Below, piece after piece: positions 13,791 through 23,400 of a stretch of DNA of 64,000 nt. The translations under genes and the position numbers were made by a program. The notes under the pieces are model-generated. The model was not told the origin of the DNA, did not search any database, and was given only the letters and a program-made list of their open reading frames with translations. Numbering within the stretch: position 1 is the stretch's first letter; the number at the start of each line of letters is the position of its first letter. Source of the DNA: Rugalucina vietnamica (lineage: Eukaryota; Mollusca; Bivalvia; Lucinida; Lucinidae); NCBI GenBank assembly GCA_964017185.1, contig OZ024870.1, positions 24,203,621 through 24,267,620 of the forward strand. Reading direction: 5' to 3'.

Positions 13791-14478
13791 ACGCCATGAT
13801 TTAAAAGTATTCCACTTGAGGCTTCTGAGAAAATGTTGTGTGGGTGCTAATTGTTTTTGTTTTGTATGTCTACGTTATCCGGGGAAGTATTATAACAGTT
13901 TTGGTTAATATCGTGTTTCCATCTTAGTGCCATCGTGTTCTAGATTTTTCAAATACGATGCTTATACGATGGCGTTGCGAAGGCCACCCGATGTCGTGTT
14001 GCCTTCGTAACACTATCGGGCAGCATCGTGTGTCCCTCGTAGTACCATCGTGTAGCAAAACCTAGCCGATGGTGCCGATGACCACACGACACAAGTACGA
14101 TGTAGTCCCGATGTGAGAAGATGGCCTCACGATGGCTTTACGATGGCCAAGATGTACTCGCGAACTCAACACGAAATTGAACCATCGTGTGTCCTTCCTG
14201 TATTTTTTTGGCATGTCAAAGATTTTGATGCCGCTCGCGATGGTACTGCCGAAGGCTTAAAACTTCTCCCGATGGACATACGATGGGTAACGATGCACTC
14301 ACGAATAGCCCGATGTCTTCACGATCCCCGCCGAATTTGAAAATTTTCATAATCGTGTGTCCATCGCGTGTTAACATCGGCTAGGTATGACGCCTACATT
14401 AAGCATTCCAAAGTTTTGAAGCCATTGGTTTTCCAGTAGCTTAGTATCGGACCTCAGTGGGTTAACAGAATGATTAAT

Positions 14479-14700
14479 GCGCCGCGTCATGAGAAAACCA
14501 GATTTTGCATATGCGAAAACAAAGCAGCAGATCAGCTGTGCAGCAGTTCAGCGCCTTTGTTTCCACTACACTGACAGTACAATACCTCTTCGTCTTTAAT
14601 CCAAAATTCCTAGATTCTAGACTTCTTCTGTGGCTGTACAGACCGGTTTGTGTCAGACCTTGTCGGTAACCCAAAGACCGATTTTCTCGCGGCGCGGCTC
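14479..14700 (+). mobile_element. MITE family A, copy 2
   Basis: gccgcgtcatgagaaaacca to gattttctcgcggcgcggct, with the internal dyad around cagatcagctgtgcagc. Confidence 0.85.
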
Positions 14701-14701
14701 A

Positions 14702-16633
14702 AATGTCGACGTTCGTACGTCTGTTGATTTACAGGTCACTGACACTATCAGTCTAAAAGATAGCGGTGTTTTGTCATACAAGGCCTGGGTGCGCAAATAA
14801 GACACTTTCAAATTAATAGATATGACTGATAATGCCATCGATCAACTGGGTTACTTTTCTTTTTCTTTCACGATTGAGGTCATTTTTGTTTAAAAGGATA
14901 TTTCCCTACTGATTAAATTATCAACAACTTTCTGATATTCCTTATCCTATGTCAAGTTTGACTTTTTATCAGACTTGACACCGGTCATTCTCGTATATAG
15001 TGTGATTTCTTTGACCATTCCGGTTGATCCTTACCTTAGATATACATTTGTTGATCGGACTGTTTCAAACGCAGTGTATTTTTTCAGTAATTCGATTCTA
15101 CAAACAAAACATGTTCACGTGCACTTTAGCATGCCCACGACACTCGCAAAATATCTAAAGCAAGTTTTAAATTTATTTCAATAGAAACCCATTTTCTAGT
15201 GTTTAGAAGACTTAATCTCCTGCTGGTCAAAGTATTTACTATATTTGTTCATACCCTTGTAGCATAGCCACATTATTTATTGTCCCCTCCCCGTGACCAA
15301 CATTGTCCTGTTTTAATTGGTAAGTTAACGGAACACGGTACCAGCATGACCTTTGCCACGACATGTTTACAAATTGACATTATAGTGATTTCATTAGGCT
15401 AAACCTTGTAAACAGTGTTCGTAGATTCGATGTTTTGCAGATCATGCCATTTACAGACAAAAATATATTGTTGCGAAGCTTGAAACCCTATAGTGTACTT
15501 TGTCTTCGCGAGTCGTTTGTCCTAACAAGACATAAACCGGATAACCTGATCTGTACTAGTTAATTATTTCTCGCTATCCATAATCCTAAATTCATCAATT
15601 GAAAATTCTGACGTAAATACGAGTGTTAAGAAACACCTTATCTCAACAATTTACACTGAAATATATTTTCAGCACTTGAGTGCAATCATAACAAAATTTA
15701 TGGTCCACTTTAACCCATCTCCAAACCCTTGTAAAATGGTTATCCCAATTTTTAAAATGTCATGGAGCCAGCTAAACCCTTAAATGAAGAATTTATTATA
15801 TTAAAGCAATTAAAGAAGCTTAACTCCATTGTTTTGTAGTGTTTAAAGTGCTATTATCCTTGAACATTTACATGTGACTTTTAAGTCTCGTCCGTGAAAT
15901 CCTGGAGTAGATCGTGATCGAATCTACGACCCTGGTCCCGAGATTATAAAGAAAACCCATGCCAGGAGGTTGGTGTAGACTAAACTATGCGCAAAATACG
16001 AAAAACACGACATTTCCGGAGAGCAATAACTTAATTTAATTTAATTTAAAGATGCTCTTTTAATTCTGATATGTAAAATAACAACACCCGGTATGCATTG
16101 TTTGAGACCATTTTTAAATTTCCCAGAATAAATAAAATTTTGTAAAAGTTTTATTTCACAAGTCAACATTAAACCGTCTCAGTGCAAACACTTGAACAAA
16201 ACATTAAACTGTTTTAATAGAAAACGAAAACATCAACGTTTAACATAAGTCAACAGTCTTTGAGAATTTTCATCGACTTGAGAAAAGTAAGGTACATGTA
16301 ATGCAACACATGAAATCATACAGTAAAATACTAATGATTGTGTGTGGATGTATGCAAGTTACGGGTGATTCAAGCGATTTGGAACTTAGCGAAACCACAC
16401 TGTGGTCACTGAAAACTCAAAGGGGTTAAAAAACGATTAGGAAAACCAATCATTAAAAGACAAAAAATATTCATTTGCCTCTGAATAACGACGATAGCAG
16501 TTCTTTATGGTAGACTAGGTAGATTAGCTTTCTGTTGACAAATATTGCGTCTGTACCAGTTGTTCTCAAACACTAAGTCTTTTATCTATATATGTGTAGA
16601 TAAAGAATAATATACGAACTCTAAAATCATACA
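14702..16633. other. Unannotated stretch upstream of the CNBD gene
   Basis: No exon of the missing CNBD 5' part could be identified. No family repeats seen. Confidence 0.35.
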
Positions 16634-16698
16634 ATACATACATACATACATACATACATACATACATACATACATACATACATACATACATACATACA
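16634..16698. repeat. (CATA)n microsatellite
   Basis: About 16 repeats of catacata. Confidence 0.95.
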
Positions 16699-16834
16699 GC
16701 CCATTGATGTAACGAAACAGTTTCTTGTTTTCTTTATGCAGACACCGAAGAGTTATTCGTGCACTGTAACTTGTTAAATGTGGGCTCATGATTTTCGATG
16801 AAGAGATTCGGTCGTATATAACGTATTATCATGT

Positions 16835-17445
16835 AAAAGACACTTCCTTGTCAAAATTACATACAATGACACTTGACACGGACAGCATTATTGAAACGAA
16901 TGTCAATGCAAACGTAAATCCGGTCTAGTACAACCTAAGTGTGGGGTTCATTGTTATATATTCTGTCATGTATAAAAGTTTTCTTTTATGTCACTCCATA
17001 CTAATGGCGTGCATTCAATGCTGCTGTTCAAGTACCACGAACGTGAAAACATGCAAATATAGCAAGACTGTGTATTATTGTATCCATTATTCTGCATGTG
17101 AGCTCGGCTGTTTAAACAACGTTCTGCAATTTCTCAAGAATCGATTAAATCAATTTCTAATCCACAGTTGACTTCGTGATGCTGCAACAAGACCTAATGA
17201 AGAGATTTAAAATGTTTTTCAAGTGTTAATGGATGTCCCGTTATGTTGCTAAACATATATAACAAAATAATTAATTTGGGAGCCATGACATGGCCGTGTT
17301 ATATTGAAAACCGCACTATAGTGAGGCACGTTATAATGAGGCTGAACTGTAAACATATTTTTCTCTTAAATTCCACGATGAAATGATTTTGATGTTGTTA
17401 ATGCAGAGCTTTGGTTTTAAAATAGACAAATTTATATATTCTTGC
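16835..17445 (+). repeat. Direct duplication, copy 1 (with a roughly 130-bp insertion)
   Basis: 16940-17255 is nearly identical to 19515-19830 (for example aatggcgtgcattcaatgct). Similarity resumes at gattttgatgttgt after an insertion near 17258-17386. Confidence 0.9.
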
Positions 17446-18215
17446 ACACCAGATAGAGAAATCTGACGTTTTACCCCATGTGATAAATTCTTTTCGTACA
17501 TACCTCTATCATAAAGATAGAAAAATTCCGGTATTTTGGTGGTGGTAGATAAATCGATCTTACACTGCTGGCTTGGTTGCTCATACAAGATAAGAAAAGC
17601 ACGCGACTAAATTCGATCGTTTCTAGCCCAAAGCAGCTGCTTGCAGCAATAATGTTCAAAAAAACTAGGCTAAATTGGTGTGAATTCATTGTGCATAATC
17701 TTGATTCACGCTCGTTTTCAACGAAAAACAAATCAAAACTGCATCTCTTTTGACTTTGACAACGATTTATTTACATTTGACGTCATATCCGTAATAAACA
17801 CTACGTCATCATAGTTAAAGCACGGTACCAGGTTACTTTACCGGTAAAATGAATTTAGGCCTGATCGGGGTATGTAAGAAAAGAATCCATCAGTGGTGTC
17901 CAGTGGAGAAAGGAAAATCTCAACCCTAGGGTCCATCGTTCCAGTGGGAAATTCGGCGAGCCTCGTTTCCCACTGGAACGGATGGACCCTCGGGTTGAGA
18001 TTTTCCTATCTCCACTTACCACCCATGATGGATTCTATTTATCTCACCCTCGTTATCTCACCCCAGTCGAACCTTGCGTCCATCATTCGTGTAAGGTATG
18101 GTTAGACAGATCTGTCCCTCGGGTCACAATTTGGCATCACTCGGCGAGCCTCGTGATGCCAAAATGTGACCCTCGGGACAGATTTGTCTATCCATACCTG
18201 ACACTCATGTAAGAT
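17440..18215 (+). mobile_element. Fold-back family D with two stacked hairpins
   Basis: It starts attcttgcacaccagataga. Hairpin 1 (17905-18010) pairs gaaaatctcaaccctagggt with the inverse near accctcgggttgagattttc. Hairpin 2 (18090-18205) pairs agacagatctgtccctcggg with gacagatttgtctatccata. Confidence 0.75.
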
Positions 18216-18485
18216 TCTTATAATCTGTTTAATTAGTCAGCGTTAGTTCATTCCGTCAGGAAATAAATTTCGAAAGCAAAAACTCTGAGATGACTGGCCT
18301 GAAAAAATATTGAATTTCGAATGACCACCACAAAGTCCTTGATCGAAGTTCTAACATGGGAATCATTGCATTTCAAGTGAACGGTCAAATTTAAATTTCC
18401 CCAATGCAAGTGCCAGATGAATAAGGACAAATCACTACAGGTATTCCTTGACATGTTTACGTTAAAGAGATACGCTTCTGTTTGT

Positions 18486-18700
18486 CCAAATAAAACATTT
18501 GGCTGAGCTGTTAAGAGCGCTGTTTCTTAATCACTCGTTGTGTCTGGTGAGGGTTTGAGCCCCGCACTGGCCACATGTGAGACAAGCCAAGTTCTGCTTG
18601 CGGGTGTGCCAGGTGCTTTTCTCGGCGTTCTCCCATTTTCGCCCACCTACTGTTTGGCCCATCTCATATGAGCTGAAATAATCTTATTCGGCGCAAAGGG
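18486..18700 (+). mobile_element. SINE family G, copy 1
   Basis: Head ggctgagctgttaagagcgc and gggtttgagcccc. Body ccacatgtgagacaagccaa and tctcatatgagctgaaataa. Confidence 0.8.
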
Positions 18701-18704
18701 ATCT

Positions 18705-19195
18705 CCATCGTCGGGCAGCTTACTGAATCTGTTGAGTCCTCGTTTTTGATTCATCGGGGGTGGTTATCATGATTTATTCATTTGTCCTTGATGATTCATT
18801 GACTAGTTAGAGACTAGGACCGAACAACTAACTAAAAGTTGTGAACCACTGCAGAAGATGAGAGTGAGGTTAGGCGCCTGTAAGGCCGGTTTAAGCCCCC
18901 AAGAAATTTATGTCACTGATTGTTCCAAGGCGATACTTCTGTTGTGGTTCTTATTGTTTTGTGTTTTGGAGTTGAGTTTTTGTGCTGTATGAGCCTTATG
19001 TACGTTTTCATATTTTTAATCAAATTCGGGTAACTGAGTGACCGCCTAGTGGGGAACAGCTGCTCACTCGGCTTACGATATGTTTTCTTGGTATAAGTAC
19101 CTAAGTGTCATTTTGTTTTTTTCCACCCCTCGGATTGTGGAGTGGTAATTTCTTTCTGATTTCGCCATTTCCTGATCATTGCCTACATTTACCTT
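18705..19195 (-). repeat. Dispersed repeat family C, inverted copy
   Basis: It begins ggatctccatcgtcgggcag and ends cctgatcattgcctac, directly downstream of a SINE, which it truncates or follows. Confidence 0.78.
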
Positions 19196-19219
19196 TTAGA
19201 AAGGGACGTAAAACTGAAT

Positions 19220-19249
19220 TAAAAAAAACAACAACAACAAGAACAACAA

Positions 19250-19282
<33 letters not shown>
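19220..19282. repeat. Poly(A)/(ACA)n tract
   Basis: A-rich with ACA repeats, following the inverted family C copy. Confidence 0.9.
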
Positions 19283-19283
<1 letters not shown>

Positions 19284-19432
19284 ATCCTTGTTTTGTTTCA
19301 GTAGCTCATAATTTTCTGTTTCCCATGGTTCTTTTCATTTCCAGTAACTTTCTTCATTTCTGTTATTCTTACTCTTACTTTCTATAGTCTCTCGGTCACC
19401 TTCGGCAATAAACTCGACTAATCATTCTATAG

Positions 19433-19885
19433 ACAAATTCCTTGTCAATATTGCATAAAATGGTACTTGACATGGACAACTCTTTATTGACACGAATGTC
19501 TAGTACAGCATAAGTGTGGGTTTCATTGTTATATATTCTGTCATGTATAAAAGTTTTCTTTTATGTCACTCCATACTAATGGCGTGCATTCAATGCTGCT
19601 GTTCAAGTACCACGAACGTGAAAACATGCAAATATAGCAAGACTGTGTATTATTGTATCCATTATTCTGCATGTGAGCTCGGCTGTTTAAACAACGTTCT
19701 GCAATTTCATGAAAATCGATTAAATCAATTTCTAATCCACAGTTGACTTTCGTGATGCTGCAACAAGACCTAATGAAGAGATTTAAAATGTTTTCAAATG
19801 TTAATGGATGTCCCGTTATGTCGCTAATTGATTTTGATGTTGTCAATGCAGCGCTTTGATTTTAAAATAGAATTGCGACATTTAT
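19433..19885 (+). repeat. Direct duplication, copy 2
   Basis: It matches copy 1 about 2575 bases downstream with only a few differences per 100 bases in its core, including the same 76-codon frame that carries no known motif. Confidence 0.9.
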
Positions 19886-20403
19886 ATAATTTGTTTATTA
19901 TGCGTTCGTAAGTTCAGCCAGTCCCAAATCACAAATACATTTCAAAAGCAAATGTTCTGAGAAGTCTGTTCTTAAGAAGGAAAAAATGAAATCCAAAGTA
20001 TAAAAAAGTCAATGAAAGTATAAGTATACAATGGAAACACTGCTTTTCTCTTTCTTTCTCTTTATACTGCCACACGCCCTCGCGGGCATTCCATGCAATT
20101 TTATGTAAAAAAAATCCTCACAGAAGAATAAAAAGCATACGTATTTTTTTTTTTCTTTACATGTTTTTGATGAAGTGACGCAATTTAATCAGAGTCAAGA
20201 AAAACTTATCTAGTTACAACTATGTAATTTTGGATGGAAAATAAAGAGAACTATATAAACCTTTCCCGTGAAACTGCCATGCTGCCTAACCTGCATCATG
20301 GAGAGGTCTTATGGAATATCTATGGTACCGGCCTTCCAGCTTTTGTACATAAATTTTCTTTAGAGAATCATTAAACTTTTCAACTTGTTGTCTATATTTC
20401 CAG

Positions 20404-20491
20404 ATTATTTGAAGGACATTTTGAGGAACTGTGGTCTCAAGTCCTTCAAAAGAGATGATATTGTCATTGAACAAGGCGAGCGGGGAGACTG
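20404..20491 (+). CDS. CNBD gene, first exon found (partial 5')
   Basis: It follows the acceptor ...tatttccag and ends at a gtaagc donor. The readable frame starts at the third base and encodes YLKDILRNCGLKSFKRDD, then the glycine loop EQGERGD of the first cyclic-nucleotide-binding domain. The split Cys codon (TG|T) is completed by the next exon. Confidence 0.85.
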
Positions 20492-23400
20492 GTAAGCTTT
20501 TTATTCAACTTTATTGATAGAGGAGACTTCTTTTGAATTCCTACTTGTATCCCAGACAACCATATTGAACAAATTTCAGCGACTTTAGCCAGTCTAGAAC
20601 AATATTATGCTAATTTCAAATTAATCTCACAATAAATGGCTTTGTCGTCATTTTGGCTATCAAAGCTAACATCATTGTAGTTTTTCATATCTCTAGCTAG
20701 ACGAACTATACCTGGTTTTATTACACTGCTAAAATATGTATTAACGGCATCAGTTCTGGAATAAATATTTAACTTCAAAACCTTCATTCAATTTTTAAGT
20801 TTTCGATCTTATAAAGATTTATGTACTCTGTTCTCAACTTCCATTTGTGGTTTAGTGGATGAGTTATGAGTCTTCTCTTTGTTTCAGTTTTTACATTATC
20901 CTGGCTGGAAAAGTCTCTATTTTCATCATCAGCAAAGATAAAGATGTCGTTGGAGCAGATGAACTGGCAGCATATGCTCAAATAGGTGCAAAAGACAAAG
21001 ATGGGAAACTTGACAGATCCAAACTGGGAAACTTCGCAACTAGTCTGGGTAAGATGGCATTTTCATTAGGTTTTCAATTTTCTACTTTTCCATATTCAAC
21101 TCATATAGTTTGGGTAAGATGGCATTCTCTTTGGGTTTTTCAATTTTCTACTTTTCCTTATTCAACTCATCTAGTTTGGGTAAGATGGCATTCTCATTGG
21201 GTTTTTCAATTTTCTACTTTTCCTTATTCAACTCATCTAGTTTGTGTAAGATGGCATTCTCATTGGTTTTTCAATTTCACATGATTTTTCCGGCTTATTC
21301 AACTCAACCACTTTTGGTAAAATAGCATTCTAACCGGTCCCGATAGCATAATGGTTACAGCGTTCGCTTCGGAAGCGGGAGGTGCGGGTTCTAATCCGGG
21401 CCGCGTCATACCAAAGACGTTAAAAATGGTACCAGTGGCTACCTTGCTTGGCGCTCAGCATTAATAAGGCAAGCACTGGCTTCTCTTCTCTCAAAAAGAT
21501 AACTTCAATGATGGGAGCTCCATGTAATACTCTGTTTATGAGGCGTTTAGAGTACTTGGCAGATTCAGATTCTCATTGGGTTTTCTATTTTCTACTTTTC
21601 CTTATTCAAATTAACTAGTTTGGGTAAGTTGGGTTTTCACTTTTCTATTTTTCCTTGTTCAACTCAACTAGTTTGGGTGAGGTGGCATTCTCATTGGGTA
21701 TTCAATTTTCTCTCTTCTTTTTTTGTTCCCTTATTGCTTCAAATTTCCCTTCTTTAGAGCAGTCTTTTCAGAACTTCATTATGCGTGATCTGATGTTTGA
21801 TCTGCTATCAGCACACAAACACGACCCTAGATAATGAGAGCCGCGTCATGAGAAAACCAACATTTTGTATATGCGAAAACAAAGGCGCAGATCAGTTAAC
21901 TGCGAAGCTGATCAGCGCCTTGGTTTTCGCTATACGGATAGTACAATTACTCTACTTTCTAAATCCAAATTTTCCAGCCTCTAGCCATCTTCTGTGCAGC
22001 ATGGTTTGTGTCAGACCTGTTCGGAAACCACATTGTTGGTTTTCTCATGAGGCGGCTCGAGAGAAGACTAGAATAAATAAGATGGCATGTGGTCATTACG
22101 ACAATGTACATATTATTTTAATCATGCTGTTCTGTACAACACACAGTTTGCTACAAATGTAACAATTCACGAGTAGGGGCATGGCATTTTCACTTTTTGA
22201 GATAGATTAAGTACCTGAGGGAAGTTTAACATACAATATTTTCTGTTCTAGCGATGAAATGCCAATGTAGATAAAAGAAACATAACAATAGACAATATTA
22301 AGTAAATTAATGTCTTTCAGGGTCTGGTGAACCATTTGGCGAGGTAGCTCTAATGTCCGAGGACTGCATCAGGACTGCCACAATCATAGCCGAGGAGCAA
22401 ACTCACCTTCTAGTGGTTGATCGAGCGTGCTATGAGCGTTGTGTCAGTAGTGTTCTTGCCGCTGAGTTCAGAGAAAAGCAAGCTTTCATAGACAATAACC
22501 CCCTATTCAAAACATGGCTACCACGATACAAGAAACAGCTTGCTATGGCGATGTATAAAGAGACCTGGGTGTATGACTCGGTATTGGTTAGACAGGGAGA
22601 TCCAGTATCAAATATCTATTTTGTAATCAGGTACTAAATTTTTTTCAATATATATTTTATATTAGCATTCCTCACGACATGTTTTCCTTGTTCGTGTTTT
22701 CAGACAGTCTTTTAGTTTGTTCTGATGTTTGCAAATGGTAAAGCGAAAAATAAATTCCGAACTATCAGCGAATTTTAACTTAGTTGTACGTGCTTATCCT
22801 AAAATAACCCATAGCCACAAGAACGGCCTTCAAAAAGTAATCGTATCATCATGTGTATTCCTCACTTGATTAACACTGGCAGTATGATTGTGTTTCAGTG
22901 GGCAAGTTGAAATTAGAACAGATCCATCATATCATCCTGTACAATATCCCCAGCTCTATAAACTGCTAGAAGACGAGAGGGAAAAGTAAGTGTTACATGA
23001 AACGCATAGATTTTTGTTTTCCATAATATTGCGTACATGTACGCAACGTTCACTATACACTGTATACATAATGTATCGGAGTAGTCAGTTTCCCAGTCGC
23101 GCACTTTTAAATGCACATTGCTTATCTGAAAATAAGAAATATAAAATTGTACGTTGCATAATTTTCCGATGATCAAAAATTGAGAAAGGAAGCTGAATTA
23201 ATTTCATACGTAAAATAGTTTTCAAACAATAATTAAAGTGTTCACTAATTACTGTTTGGTGCCCTGACGTTTGAGATTGTAATCTAGGCTCAAGCTCAAA
23301 GAGGACTGATTGTTTTTAATTTGCTTAAACCTTTGGCCTCTGCAAAAGCAGTGTGGATATGTGTGTTCCACTGCCATGTCATTTAGCTTAGCTTTGATGC

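Larger units (their letters stand above)
11870..14403. mobile_element. 2.5-kb TTAA-flanked element with ACGATGG/CACGATGG subterminal arrays, itself invaded
   Basis: TTAA at 11870-11873 and 14400-14403 flank inverted ends sharing ggcgtcatacctagccgat. About 300 bases inside the left end and 470 inside the right are packed with acgatgg, acacgatgg and cgaagg words in both orientations. The middle holds an AAT microsatellite, a poly(T) stretch and an inverted family C repeat. No transposase is visible. TTAA resembles piggyBac target choice, but the ends do not look like typical piggyBac termini. Confidence 0.72.

Noticed and set aside
16941..17171. 76-codon frame conserved in two copies (also 19516-19746)
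   Set aside because: The conservation follows from a recent DNA duplication. There are no domains or splice context, and Cys/Tyr-rich composition as expected from AT-rich repeat DNA.
21336..21412. Possible tRNA gene
   Set aside because: A and B boxes are present, but the acceptor stem does not pair and a SINE body follows. The same holds for 34445-34536, 34624-34700 and 63180-63283.
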